Assembly: GCF_000205165.1 (NCBI RefSeq)
Contig: NZ_GL883867.1
Coordinates: 62,001 to 126,000, forward strand
DNA: 64,000 bases
Direction: 5' to 3'
DNA from: Paraprevotella xylaniphila YIT 11841
GTDB lineage: Bacteria > Bacteroidota > Bacteroidia > Bacteroidales > Bacteroidaceae
The position numbers were made by a program, and so were the translations under genes. This document shows, one piece after another, positions 17,764-26,439 of the stretch (position 1 is its first letter; the number at the start of each line of letters is the position of its first letter). Below the pieces are notes generated by a model. It was not told where the DNA came from. It did no database searches and saw only the letters and a list, made by a program, of their open reading frames with translations.

Positions 17764-17798
17764 AAAAAGAAAGCCGCCCGCTCCATGCAGACAGCTTC
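17764..17798 (-). terminator. Terminator downstream of the outer-membrane protein
   Basis: On the minus strand, GAAGCTGTCTGC pairs with GCGGGCGGCTTTC using three G-U pairs as RNA, followed by TTTTT. It sits about 30 bases after the stop codon at 17827. Confidence 0.6.
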
Positions 17799-17826
17799 CG
17801 TTTATTCCATTTTCTATCGGACTACA

Positions 17827-18465
17827 TTAAAACAAGTAAGCCAAACGAACTTGCCATGTGTTGTTCTTTACGTCAAACTCTTCTATGACATCGCCCACAC
17901 CGCCTAATTTTCCGGTCTCACCCATGGCGATATTGTAAGTCACACCTACTTGCAAATGACTAAGCAACGTCACACCGGCTCCCACATTCCAACTGAATGT
18001 AGAGCGTTCCAAACTTCCTATACTTTCACCAGCATACTTTAAATTACGACTCCCCAGATACCAGTTGTATTGCGGACCTGTAGCCAAATAAACGCCGACC
18101 AGGCTGCTAAAGCCAAAATTATACCTTAAATTAATGGGGATCTCCACGTAAGGCATGGATTTGTTAGGCGTACTCCCGTTGACATCCTCCCCGTCTACTT
18201 CACCCGAAAAGTCCATCTTCATGTACTTCTGGGAGTAGAGAAGGGAAGCGTCTATCCCCAATCCAATAACTGGCATGGTCATCTGCACCTTCGGTCCGAC
18301 AAACCATCCCGTACGGTTGGAGGCATCAAACAAACCGCCATCCCCCTTTATACTTGCCTTACTCAAGTTCACACCGCCTTCAAGTCCCCACTTGAACTGC
18401 GCATTGGCAGGTGCCGCCCATAATAACGCCACCATGCACATCAATACTGCACTTAATTTCTTCAT
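17827..18465 (-). CDS. Outer-membrane beta-barrel protein (PorT/OmpX-like)
   Basis: A 212-residue protein with a signal peptide (MKKLSAVLMCMVALLWAAPANAQ) and an alternating pattern of beta strands, ending in a strand with C-terminal Phe (WQVRLAYLF), as usual for BamA-inserted barrels. Phrases such as FKWGLEGGVNLS and FVGPKVQMTMPVIGLGIDASLLYSQKY (split by eye) match the Bacteroidales outer-membrane protein beta-barrel (OMP_b-brl_2) family, which includes PorT. Location next to the T9SS operon makes a PorT-like role possible, but the sequence does not prove it. Confidence 0.78.
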   Translation of the reverse strand: MKKLSAVLMCMVALLWAAPANAQFKWGLEGGVNLSKASIKGDGGLFDASNRTGWFVGPKVQMTMPVIGLGIDASLLYSQKYMKMDFSGEVDGEDVNGSTPNKSMPYVEIPINLRYNFGFSSLVGVYLATGPQYNWYLGSRNLKYAGESIGSLERSTFSWNVGAGVTLLSHLQVGVTYNIAMGETGKLGGVGDVIEEFDVKNNTWQVRLAYLF

Positions 18466-18496
18466 AGAAGTTTGCTTTTTATTTCTTATCGGAAAA

Positions 18497-18504
18497 CAAA
18501 GATA
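18497..18504 (-). promoter_or_regulatory. -7 element of the outer-membrane protein promoter
   Basis: The minus strand reads TATCTTTG, with a GTTG 20 bases further upstream as the likely -33 box. It is about 30 bases before the start codon. Confidence 0.7.
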
Positions 18505-18555
18505 GCAACTGTTTGCCGTACTATCAACTTTTTCCGGAAATATATCTCTTTTTTA

Positions 18556-19653
18556 TTATCTGCGTTGCCTGCGTACAGTCACCCTTGGAGTTGAAGAACC
18601 GGAGTTACCGGAACTGCCCCTACGCGTCTTGGAAACCTTAGTCTTTTCGGCTTTCGCTTTTTTCGGTTCATCCGAAGACGATGAAGCACGACGCGAGTTA
18701 CGCGTAGCCCGGGAAGCTTTCCCCTTTTTCGTTTCCACAGCCTCCTTGGCCGCCGTCGTATCCACAGCCACCGAGTCGTCATGCCCCCAAACATGTTTTT
18801 CAAAATCGGAAAGTTGTTTCTCTATCCGCTTCTGTTCGTTAGCCATGGCACTATCCGTCTTGCAATAGTTAGCCAACACCTTCCCTTGCATATTGTTTGT
18901 CTTATAAATCTTTCCGTCATACAGGTTCATGGAGAAATAATCTGCCGCCGTCATGTTCGTCACGTTGTTGTAATTGCTTGCCATCATCGCGTGACGGGCC
19001 AAATACGTACTGATATCATCATATTTGAGCCAGAACAAAGGATATGGGGTAGCCTCTCCGCCAAAATCATCTCCCCGCATGAGCACCGGGCACAAAGCCG
19101 TGACTTTCGTACGGAATGTCGAAGTCCTTTGGTCGAAATAAGAACTCTCCTTTATATAATAACGGGAAACTTCAGCCGAGGGAATATCGCTGGCATTCAC
19201 ACGAGGCCGCCCGTTCTGCTCCTCGTAATATATATGATAACGTTCCAACAATTCTTTCACGTCCACCTTATCACGCGAAGTAAAAGACTCGTTGCCGTCC
19301 AGTTTATATTGGTATGCCGTAATCTTTCCCGTCAGCAACAAGTCGAACAGATACGTAAACAAGTTTATATGGCCTGCAGAAGGCTCCACCGGATAATATA
19401 GAGGGGCATTCTTGTCCAACGTCAGATCCAACTGACGATACACATCGCGACGCCACACCACATCCTCAGGCACTTCCACCGCCACGGGGAACTGTAAACT
19501 GGCACGGTCCACGGTCTTCTCGGCCTTGTCTGCATCATTGGGTTTCACCCTGCGGCGAGCCGGCTGCGCCTCCGCCTGCATGTACAGGGCAACTCCTAAC
19601 AAAACAAAAAACAGACGTTTCATCCTTATCTTATTTTTACTCATAGTCTTCAT
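18556..19653 (-). CDS. porN: Type IX secretion system protein PorN/GldN
   Basis: PorN forms periplasmic rings with lipoprotein PorK under the outer membrane. The protein has a signal peptide (MKRLFFVLLGVALYMQAEAQ) and the GldN core (WRRDVYRQLDLTLDKNAPLYYP, split by eye; KITAYQYKLDGNESFT). It ends in an unusual basic Ser/Arg/Lys-rich tail of about 70 residues. I start at 19653, which leaves a short gap after porM; ATGs at 19677, 19644 and 19623 are also possible, and the signal peptide itself begins at 19623. Last gene of porP-K-L-M-N. Confidence 0.92.
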   Translation of the reverse strand: MKTMSKNKIRMKRLFFVLLGVALYMQAEAQPARRRVKPNDADKAEKTVDRASLQFPVAVEVPEDVVWRRDVYRQLDLTLDKNAPLYYPVEPSAGHINLFTYLFDLLLTGKITAYQYKLDGNESFTSRDKVDVKELLERYHIYYEEQNGRPRVNASDIPSAEVSRYYIKESSYFDQRTSTFRTKVTALCPVLMRGDDFGGEATPYPLFWLKYDDISTYLARHAMMASNYNNVTNMTAADYFSMNLYDGKIYKTNNMQGKVLANYCKTDSAMANEQKRIEKQLSDFEKHVWGHDDSVAVDTTAAKEAVETKKGKASRATRNSRRASSSSDEPKKAKAEKTKVSKTRRGSSGNSGSSTPRVTVRRQRR

Positions 19654-19666
19654 TTCCATCCATTCA

Positions 19667-21229
19667 TTAGTTGACAATCACTTCCATAGAGCCATCGAGC
19701 GTCCGCTCAGCCCCGTCGGGTCCTACGGCTCTTATACGGGAAATATAAAACCGTTTCCCACGTCCCAACGAACGGAACATCGTACGTTGTTGCTCGGTGA
19801 AAGACGCACTGTTCGACACCGCCGGTACGGCATTGCCCATATTGTCAAAAAACACCGTCTCGAACCCTTGCACCCGGAATTCAATATTCAAAAGCCCGTC
19901 ATCAATAGCTGCGCCGATGCCTTTCGTCCCCATCAACACTTGTTTGGACAAGCGCCCGCCACGGAAACGGTTATTTCCGCCTTCCGCCGCATACTCTATA
20001 TAAGCCGACGGGTCGGGCAACTTACGCACACGAAAGGCAAACTGTCCCATCTTCTGCATGCGTCCCTCCATATTGGCATTGACCGTAATCACGGCATCCT
20101 TGCCTACTTCTGCCGGTCGGGCCATATATTTGCCCGCCCCTGTGGGCTGCAACACTCCTCCGCTCATGGAAGCCACCACCTTATTGGCCGGAACCCCGGG
20201 AATAGACACGCTCATGGGGTTCTCATATCCGGCATACAACACATTCATCAAGTCTGCCGACACCGTAGCCGAAGGAGCCACCACGGTGTAAGGCTGAGAG
20301 AAGTCCCTGCGCACCATCTGGCCACGTCCGTCCATCATCTCAATATAACCTTTCAGCGTATAATCGCCCGTACTGCTGCAAACCGTCTCATACAGTCCGC
20401 CCGGCGAAGTGATTTGCCGTCCGCCGACATATACCGTCGGACGTTGGGTCGTATCCACAGCTGCCATGATAATCTGGGCACTGAACTTTCCACCTTGTAC
20501 CACCGTACGCGAAGCCGGTATCACAAACGCATTCAACTCGTTCACACGCAAGTCTTTCATGTCTATATTGGCCACCAAGGCATGAAGCACCTCTCCTTCG
20601 GCATACCGCACATCACTTTGCAATTTGGAGAGCAAAGTGACTGCCGCAGCCACCGGCGTATTCTCAAACATATACTCTTGCCAATTCTTCCCCAAAGTAC
20701 CGGCCTTGTCCGGCACTTCCGTACTCAGGTTGTCCGCAATGATTTTCTTTTGTGCCTCGTCTGTCAACATGCCGACGATGCTTTCACGGAAATTGTTGAT
20801 GGCCGCGAACAACCTCTGTCCTTCTCCTCTGCGCGGTGCCAACATCACATGGGAAGCCGCCTCCAGGTCCTCCTTGTTCTGCACGTTTTTCACGTCACCG
20901 TCTGCCCCGTCAGCCTGTTTCACGATACTGACTTTCAGGACTTCCGCATAATTATATAAGGAGTCTGAGATTTTCTTCACATATTGTGCCTTGTCGAACC
21001 ATTCCTTCACTTTGGCCGGATTGGCCTCCATCTGTCCCTGCAAATCCCTATAAAGAGCTTCGTTGGACGCAGAAGCATTCGCCGTAGTCCGCAGAAGGCT
21101 GTCTTCCACCAATGAAAAACCGTTCAACACATCGGAAGACACATTCAGGGCCAACATGGCCATCAACACCACATACATGAGGTTGATCATCTTCTGGCGC
21201 GGAGACATTCTATTTTGCTGGGATGCCAT
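19667..21229 (-). CDS. porM: Type IX secretion system protein PorM/GldM
   Basis: PorM is the inner-membrane-anchored periplasmic shaft of the T9SS motor and partners with PorL. The 520-residue protein opens with MASQQNRMSPRQKMINLMYV and one membrane helix (VVLMAMLALNVS), followed by a helical domain and several Ig-like beta domains (PTVYVGGRQITSPGG; NPMSVSIPGVPANKV; RVRKLPDPSAYI), as in solved PorM/GldM structures. It follows porL by 26 bases. Confidence 0.94.
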   Translation of the reverse strand: MASQQNRMSPRQKMINLMYVVLMAMLALNVSSDVLNGFSLVEDSLLRTTANASASNEALYRDLQGQMEANPAKVKEWFDKAQYVKKISDSLYNYAEVLKVSIVKQADGADGDVKNVQNKEDLEAASHVMLAPRRGEGQRLFAAINNFRESIVGMLTDEAQKKIIADNLSTEVPDKAGTLGKNWQEYMFENTPVAAAVTLLSKLQSDVRYAEGEVLHALVANIDMKDLRVNELNAFVIPASRTVVQGGKFSAQIIMAAVDTTQRPTVYVGGRQITSPGGLYETVCSSTGDYTLKGYIEMMDGRGQMVRRDFSQPYTVVAPSATVSADLMNVLYAGYENPMSVSIPGVPANKVVASMSGGVLQPTGAGKYMARPAEVGKDAVITVNANMEGRMQKMGQFAFRVRKLPDPSAYIEYAAEGGNNRFRGGRLSKQVLMGTKGIGAAIDDGLLNIEFRVQGFETVFFDNMGNAVPAVSNSASFTEQQRTMFRSLGRGKRFYISRIRAVGPDGAERTLDGSMEVIVN

Positions 21230-21255
21230 TTCGTATTCCTTTCTGATTAATCCGT

Positions 21256-22191
21256 TTATTCTGTTATCGAACCGCCCGGCGTATGTTTCATGTTCACCGT
21301 CAAGGCCTGAATCATACGGTTGTAAATACCGTTCAATTCTTCTATCTGACGCGCCATCTTGCGGGTCTGTTCGTTGATTTGGTCTATCGTGCCCACCTGC
21401 GTGCTGATACTCTTCAACTGCATCTCGTATATCGTGTTGATACCCGTCAGCGTACGATTCAGATTATCCATCTCCTTGGCATCACGCGTCATGTGTTCAG
21501 CCTGTTCGGACACGCGCGCCAAGGTTTCGGTCAACGTCTTCAGCTCTTCCACATAGTTTTCAGCCGCCTCCTTCATTTCGGGAGTAGAAGCGTTACGGGC
21601 ATCTTCAAGCACTTTGGCAAAAAGTTCTGCATTGGAAGCATTCACCATATCGGCCAAAGCCTTTATATCCAATGCCTGTTGCCCCACGCTGTCCTGCATG
21701 CCTTGTGTTCCGCCGCCTGCTGCGCCAGAAACTTCCGGATTTACAGCAGCCGTTGCTCCGGAAAGAGGAGTGCCTCCATTTCCTCCGACTACGACCGGCC
21801 CTCCCACAACTATGGGTTGGGATACCCCTCCACCGGACACAACCGGTTGGGCCACTCCACCTTGCGCAACCTCAGGAAGGTTCTCGGCTTCCTTTCCGCC
21901 AACAGCCTCTTCATCCCAATCCCCTTCATCCGAAGCCAGACTCATCCGGTCTTCATCGCGCTTCAGTTCTGCCGGACGGTCGAAACCGGAGATGAAAAAC
22001 ACCAAAACCTCCGTACCCATACCGATGAACAACATCGCATTAGCCCCGGGGATATGAGTCAGTTTGAACAAAGCTCCAAGAATAACCACGGCTGCTCCCC
22101 AACTGTACGCATAATTCAGGAATGTCTGTCCAGGTACCGACTCAATCCAATCCTGAATACGGATTATTATGTTTTTTCTATTCTTAGCCAT
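21256..22191 (-). CDS. porL: Type IX secretion system protein PorL/GldL
   Basis: Inner-membrane motor protein that, with PorM, converts proton-motive force into rotation. Two membrane helices (about residues 20-40 and 47-67: FLNYAYSWGAAVVILGAL; AMLFIGMGTEVLVFFIS) precede a cytosolic tail. The conserved Glu of GldL is present in GTEVLVF. Between the membrane part and a C-terminal coiled coil (residues 215-300) is a Gly/Val/Pro-rich, low-complexity linker of about 60 residues with repeated QPVV/QPIVVGG, longer than I would expect. Confidence 0.94.
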   Translation of the reverse strand: MAKNRKNIIIRIQDWIESVPGQTFLNYAYSWGAAVVILGALFKLTHIPGANAMLFIGMGTEVLVFFISGFDRPAELKRDEDRMSLASDEGDWDEEAVGGKEAENLPEVAQGGVAQPVVSGGGVSQPIVVGGPVVVGGNGGTPLSGATAAVNPEVSGAAGGGTQGMQDSVGQQALDIKALADMVNASNAELFAKVLEDARNASTPEMKEAAENYVEELKTLTETLARVSEQAEHMTRDAKEMDNLNRTLTGINTIYEMQLKSISTQVGTIDQINEQTRKMARQIEELNGIYNRMIQALTVNMKHTPGGSITE

Positions 22192-22212
22192 ATTTTTACC
22201 TCTTTAATCTTT

Positions 22213-23649
22213 CTATTTACGTTTATTAGTTGTCCCCGACACGGAACGTACACAACGGAAACCGATGTACGAACGAGGTTGGTTTTGATATTCATATGAA
22301 CGCCATACGGAACGTATCATGGATTCCGGATCTTTCCAAGAACCACCCCTCACCGACTTCTTCTTCAGGCGATAAGGATCTTCTTTCGCGGCATTGTATT
22401 TCAGCTCGGGGTTCATGTCGCTCATGCCGTCCACGCCCGATTCGGTATACACCGTACTCGTCCATTCCGCCACGTTTCCCGCCATGTCGAACAAACCGTT
22501 GGAATTGGCCGAATAAGAACCACCTTTAGACGTTATCAAGCTCCCGTCATCCGTATAATCCCCACGGTCGGGCTTGAAGTTGGCAAAATAACAATCTTTC
22601 TCGCTTTTCACCCCTTTCGTCTCCCACGGGAACAAAGCACCTTCGGGACCGCGTGCGGCAAATTCCCATTCCACCTCTGTCGGCAAACGGTAAGGCTGTA
22701 TCTGACGGGCTGCCGCCCCCAAACCGCGTTTCAGAAACTCCGTACGCCAATCGCAGAAGGCATTGGCCTGTTCCCAAGTCACTCCCACCACGGGATAATC
22801 ATTATAAGCCGGGTTAGAGAAGTACTGCAACATGTAACGTTCGTTTTCCGCATTGGAAAAGTCGTTCACCCAACACGTCGTATCCGGATAAATGTTCACG
22901 ATATAAGTATTCAGGAAATCATGTAACCCCGAAAGCGGACGGGTAACGGTTTCACGCACGATGCGCCCTTCGTCGTTGATGTAAGCCGTGTCTTTGGATA
23001 TCATGACCACTTCGTCCGCATCCACTGCATGATCGGTATTCAGGTTGCGTTCCTCCGGATTCAGGCGGTGCTTGCGCAAAGCAGCAGCAGTATAGTCGAA
23101 CACTTCATAACGGTAATTCATCTGACGTGCATCCAACATCCGCTCCCCCGTGACCGGATTTGTCACGTACACGCTTTCAATAGCCCGCAACTCATCTTCA
23201 TTGGGCTTTTTCCAAGGTATCGGTTTCTTCCAATTTAAATAAGGCGTAACGGGATTCCCGTATTTATCCTCTTCTATCTTGTAAGTTTCGTCACCTGCGT
23301 ATGCGGGGTCGGCCAGACGTTCACGGATAATAGAGTCGCGCACCCAAAAAACGAACTGGCGGTATTTGGCATTCGACACTTCATTGGCATCCATCCAGAA
23401 GCCGTCGACCGAGATTTCCCGGGTAGGAAGGGTCATCCCCCACAACGAATCGGTTTCTTCCGTACCGATTTTCAATGAACCTTTCTTCACGAAAACCATC
23501 CCGTAAGGAGTCGGTTCACTGTAGGCCGTTCCCCCGACACCGGTCACTTCTCCACCCGTAGCGGTGGACGCCGAACGGGGTCCCAGACAAGAACTGAACG
23601 CCAGACCTGCCATCATTCCCCATATCAACCCACAACACTTCATATTCAT
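22213..23649 (-). CDS. porK: Type IX secretion system lipoprotein PorK/GldK
   Basis: Outer-membrane lipoprotein that forms the PorK-PorN ring. The signal peptide with lipobox LAFSSC is near residue 20, then a formylglycine-generating-enzyme (FGE)-sulfatase fold: MVFVKKGSLKIGTEE, FWMDANEVSNAKYRQFV, YPVVGVTWEQANAFCDWR, LPTEVEWEFAARG and SVRGGSWKDPESMIRS. Conserved Cys of active FGE enzymes is not expected in GldK. The ATG two codons downstream (23643) is an equally good start. Two bases separate it from porP. Confidence 0.94.
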   Translation of the reverse strand: MNMKCCGLIWGMMAGLAFSSCLGPRSASTATGGEVTGVGGTAYSEPTPYGMVFVKKGSLKIGTEETDSLWGMTLPTREISVDGFWMDANEVSNAKYRQFVFWVRDSIIRERLADPAYAGDETYKIEEDKYGNPVTPYLNWKKPIPWKKPNEDELRAIESVYVTNPVTGERMLDARQMNYRYEVFDYTAAALRKHRLNPEERNLNTDHAVDADEVVMISKDTAYINDEGRIVRETVTRPLSGLHDFLNTYIVNIYPDTTCWVNDFSNAENERYMLQYFSNPAYNDYPVVGVTWEQANAFCDWRTEFLKRGLGAAARQIQPYRLPTEVEWEFAARGPEGALFPWETKGVKSEKDCYFANFKPDRGDYTDDGSLITSKGGSYSANSNGLFDMAGNVAEWTSTVYTESGVDGMSDMNPELKYNAAKEDPYRLKKKSVRGGSWKDPESMIRSVWRSYEYQNQPRSYIGFRCVRSVSGTTNKRK

Positions 23650-23651
23650 TA

Positions 23652-24602
23652 TTATAATATTCTTACGCTTTTATGTTTATTCTTTCCTTTCTTAAACAGA
23701 TTCAACTCCGTCTTATAGCCGATGATGATTTCATGACTACCATTCAATGCCCCGATACCGGCCGTGTACATTTCGTACGCATAACCGAGATTGATGCCGT
23801 GGAAGTCCCCGCCGAAGAGAAAACTGACCGAATTCGTCGGGCTATACGACACTCCGCCGTACAACTCATGCTTGCTGCCATGATAAGCGATGCGCCCCGT
23901 CATGTCCGCACGGAAACCTACGGCATCGGAACGCAGCATGGCGGTCGTATGTATGGTATATAACGGACTTTTAAGCCGTATATTGTACCCGCCCGTCAAA
24001 TAATAAGAAGGAGAGACCTTAAATTCGTTCACTTTTTCCTCTCCCAAGGTGATGGTCGGCGAAGTACAATGCATCATGGCAAAACCGGCGTACCATGACT
24101 TACGGGCATACTGGATGCCGAAATTCATATCGAAACCGGCCCCGTTGGCCTCAGCTGTAGGAAAAGCGGGGTCTCCGGACTCTCCCAAATCCAACCCTCC
24201 CCCATCGAACGTCTCACTGAGCATGGACAAATGGATACCCCCACTCAGCCGACCTCCCCATAAAGGTTGGTGGTAAGCATATTGCAGAAAAAACTTCTGG
24301 TGTTTGAACAGGCCTATCTGGTCGTTGGTGAACCCCACTCCGGCACCGTGCTTCGCGCTGATGAAGAACAACGGCAAATCCACGTAGGCATACATTACGG
24401 CAGGGGCGTTTTCAAAGCCGGCCATCTGCATGCTGTACGCCCCTTGGAAGTTCAGCACGGGAGCCTGGCCCGTCGCTGCGGGATTATAAAAAGGTGCCAT
24501 GGCCCAATAGTTGACAAAAGACGGGTCGTACTGAGCCGTGGCCCACTGGGGCAACAAGCTCAATACCAAAATAAGCCCTATCAGTTTTCCCTTTGTCTTC
24601 AC
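23652..24602 (-). CDS. porP: Type IX secretion system outer-membrane protein PorP/SprF
   Basis: Membrane barrel of the PorP/SprF family, which links the secretion apparatus to the outer membrane. A signal peptide (MKTKGKLIGLILVLSLLPQWATAQ, about 24 residues) precedes the typical start YDPSFVNYWAMAPFYNPAATG and NFQGAYSMQMAGF. Glycine- and aromatic-rich strands follow (GVGFTNDQIGLFKHQKFFLQYAYH, split by eye). First gene of the porP-K-L-M-N operon, the order known from Porphyromonas gingivalis. I did not find a clear TAnnTTTG box upstream. Confidence 0.93.
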   Translation of the reverse strand: MKTKGKLIGLILVLSLLPQWATAQYDPSFVNYWAMAPFYNPAATGQAPVLNFQGAYSMQMAGFENAPAVMYAYVDLPLFFISAKHGAGVGFTNDQIGLFKHQKFFLQYAYHQPLWGGRLSGGIHLSMLSETFDGGGLDLGESGDPAFPTAEANGAGFDMNFGIQYARKSWYAGFAMMHCTSPTITLGEEKVNEFKVSPSYYLTGGYNIRLKSPLYTIHTTAMLRSDAVGFRADMTGRIAYHGSKHELYGGVSYSPTNSVSFLFGGDFHGINLGYAYEMYTAGIGALNGSHEIIIGYKTELNLFKKGKNKHKSVRIL

Positions 24603-24687
24603 CGTTTCTACAACTGTTATACTTTAAGGAAACAGAATCTTTTTCTTTTTATTGTCCGGCACCGCACGAAAATCGCGGTTTCAGGTA

Positions 24688-24722
24688 AAACAATGGAGCG
24701 GATGCACACGTACACCCGCTCC
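24688..24722 (-). terminator. Possible terminator of the DUF2795 gene
   Basis: On the minus strand GGAGCGG pairs with CCGCTCC (complement of 24716-24722 and 24695-24701) across a 14-base loop, followed by ATTGTTTT. The loop is long and the T tract broken. Confidence 0.5.
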
Positions 24723-24766
24723 AGTAATCACTTCAGGCCTTTCCGTCTTTCCCCTACCGACACACA

Positions 24767-24988
24767 TCAATACTCGTCCTCGTTGAAAAGAAAATCCTCT
24801 TTCGTAGGATAATCAGGCCACACATCTTCTATCGTCTCATATATTTCGCCTTCATCCTCTATCTCTTGCAGGTTCTCGATCACTTCCAACGGGGCGCCAG
24901 AACGCATCGCATAATCAATCAGTTCATCCTTGGTGGCAGGCCATGGCGCATCTTCTAACTTTGAAGCCAATTCCAGTGTCCAATACAT
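24767..24988 (-). CDS. DUF2795-family small acidic protein
   Basis: A 73-residue protein beginning MYWTLELASKLEDAPWPATK and continuing DELIDYAMRSGAPLEVIENLQ. This matches the short DUF2795-type proteins of Bacteroidota, in which PWPATKDELIDYA recurs. It is strongly acidic at its C-terminus. No enzymatic motif is seen. It has its own strong promoter (25032-25062), so it is probably well expressed. Function is unknown. Confidence 0.8.
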   Translation of the reverse strand: MYWTLELASKLEDAPWPATKDELIDYAMRSGAPLEVIENLQEIEDEGEIYETIEDVWPDYPTKEDFLFNEDEY

Positions 24989-25031
24989 AGTCCTTAATAT
25001 TTATAACAACTTCGTTTTTCTATTTTGTGCG

Positions 25032-25062
25032 CAAAAATAATAATATTTTCGATACCATCAAC
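25032..25062 (-). promoter_or_regulatory. Promoter of the DUF2795 gene
   Basis: Minus strand: GTTG (complement of 25059-25062), 19 bases, TATTTTTG (complement of 25032-25039). It overlaps the stop codon of the upstream adenosyltransferase gene, giving the small gene separate transcription. Confidence 0.8.
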
Positions 25063-25615
25063 GTTTCTTCCACACAATTTCATCTTTCCCCTCTATAAAT
25101 AGCATTTTACGGGACAACACAAACAAATAATCGGACAAGCGGTTAACATACGCACAAACCTCCGGCATCACCGGCGCACTTCCGGACAGTTCCAAAATAC
25201 GCCGTTCCGCCCTGCGGCACACGGTGCGGCAAACATGGCATACGGCCGCCCCCCTGGATCCACCGGGAAGCACGAAACCACGCCAACCGGGAAGTCCGTC
25301 TTCCGCCTCATCTATGGCTTGCTCCAGGCGCGCCACGTCTTCTCCCGTTACCACCTCCCGGCCAAACTTTTCCGCACGTGAGGGCTCCGTAGCCAGATAG
25401 GCCCCTATCGTGAACAAGTCACATTGGATACCTGTCAGGAACTTGCGGTCTTCCTCACCTTCCAAATAAGTAATCAACTCGCCTATGTGGGCATTCAACT
25501 CGTCCACAGTCCCGTACGCTTCCACGCGGACATCCGTCTTCGGCACCCGCACGCCCCCGCTCAAGCTGGTCATTCCCCCATCGCCCGTACGGGTATATAC
25601 TTTACTTTTCTTCAT
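25058..25615 (-). CDS. ATP:cob(I)alamin adenosyltransferase, PduO/MMAB type
   Basis: Transfers the adenosyl group from ATP to cob(I)alamin, giving coenzyme B12. The 185-residue protein has the PduO hallmark N-terminus ([19 protein letters not shown]), then [15 protein letters not shown], and the arginine-rich signature [12 protein letters not shown]. In Bacteroidales, adenosylcobalamin serves methylmalonyl-CoA mutase in propionate formation. It follows the 25628-26233 gene by 12 bases and is probably co-transcribed with it. Confidence 0.93.
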   Translation of the reverse strand: MKKSKVYTRTGDGGMTSLSGGVRVPKTDVRVEAYGTVDELNAHIGELITYLEGEEDRKFLTGIQCDLFTIGAYLATEPSRAEKFGREVVTGEDVARLEQAIDEAEDGLPGWRGFVLPGGSRGAAVCHVCRTVCRRAERRILELSGSAPVMPEVCAYVNRLSDYLFVLSRKMLFIEGKDEIVWKKR

Positions 25616-25627
25616 TCTTCCGTATAT

Positions 25628-26233
25628 TTAAAAATTCACGATATAATCTTGCCGTTGCTTGGAACGGTCATAAAACACAAGACCATAGTCGTAAAGATCG
25701 AAAGTCACTACGATTTCCGGCAAACGTTTCACGTCGTTCCACGCCCGCAAAGCAGCTTTTGATGCCCGTATGCCGAAAAGGAGGCACACCGAACACCTTG
25801 TCAACGGACGCGAAACCACAGCCGTCCAATGCCGGGGAGCAATCCCCCTACCCACGACCATCAGTTCCTTCTGCCGCACGAAACCTCCGTTCTCCTGCAC
25901 CCTCACTTTCCAAAACGCATCCCGGCATACCGCAGCCGAACGGCATCCCTCTGCCAAGTAAGCCGTTTCCGCCTCTTCCAAATGCCCGTATATCCGGATT
26001 AACGACGGATGCACATAGTTGGACAGGCGAAAAAGGAACTTGCGGCATTTCAACCGGTGAAAGCCCCCAAAGAGGCAAAACACGGGATAGCGTTTCTTCA
26101 ACTCCCGATAGGCGTAATATTCCCCACGCTCATACACCACATACGTCAGGAAGTCGAACGCAAAGGGAGAGTGCACCCCGTATCCGCGACGATGCCTGAA
26201 CCTTTTCAACCAAATCCATTGTCTACAAAGCAT
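25628..26233 (-). CDS. Conserved hypothetical protein of Bacteroidales
   Basis: About 201 residues from the ATG at 26233 (MLCRQWIWLKRFRHRRGYGV), chosen because the family begins near this arginine-rich stretch and the upstream extension looks non-coding. HRRGYGVHSPFAFDFLT is a phrase I associate with a family of Bacteroidota proteins distantly like SAM-dependent methyltransferases, but the SAM-binding glycine motif is not evident. Rich in Arg, Tyr and Phe. No signal peptide. Function is unknown. Confidence 0.65.
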   Translation of the reverse strand: MLCRQWIWLKRFRHRRGYGVHSPFAFDFLTYVVYERGEYYAYRELKKRYPVFCLFGGFHRLKCRKFLFRLSNYVHPSLIRIYGHLEEAETAYLAEGCRSAAVCRDAFWKVRVQENGGFVRQKELMVVGRGIAPRHWTAVVSRPLTRCSVCLLFGIRASKAALRAWNDVKRLPEIVVTFDLYDYGLVFYDRSKQRQDYIVNF

Positions 26234-26340
26234 TCTTGTACCATATATTTGTTCTTGCCCGACAAAGTTAGCACAAAAAAGCACTCCGTATTGATATAAA
26301 TCAAGAAAAAGCCATTTTTTCGATATTAAAAGCCGGATAT

Positions 26341-26371
26341 TTTGCCGGAAAGCCAAAACTCCCTACCTTTG
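26341..26371 (+). promoter_or_regulatory. Strong promoter of the small RNA candidate
   Basis: TTTG (26341-26344), 19 bases, TACCTTTG (26364-26371): a full match to the Bacteroidota promoter pattern, pointing right. Confidence 0.85.
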
Positions 26372-26377
26372 CATCGT

Positions 26378-26439
26378 GTTTTTCATAGTATTAGATTTAA
26401 GGTTAACAAAGGTTGGGTCAGAGCGCTGACCCTTTTTTT
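26378..26439 (+). ncRNA. Candidate short RNA, promoter to terminator in about 60 bases
   Basis: Downstream of the promoter at 26341-26371 there is no reading frame of use before a perfect intrinsic terminator: GGGTCAG (26415-26421), AGCG loop, CTGACCC (26426-26432), then seven T. The transcript would be about 60 bases. It could be a stand-alone small RNA or an attenuated leader, although the next gene starts more than 400 bases away. I cannot assign it to an RNA family from sequence alone. Confidence 0.65.

Noticed and set aside
19526-20959. Long open frame (477 codons) on the plus strand opposite porM
   Set aside because: It lies antisense to a clear T9SS gene, has no family resemblance and is rich in His/Arg/Ser as expected of a shadow frame.
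21283-22299. Long open frame on the plus strand opposite porL
   Set aside because: Antisense to porL; composition typical of a shadow frame.
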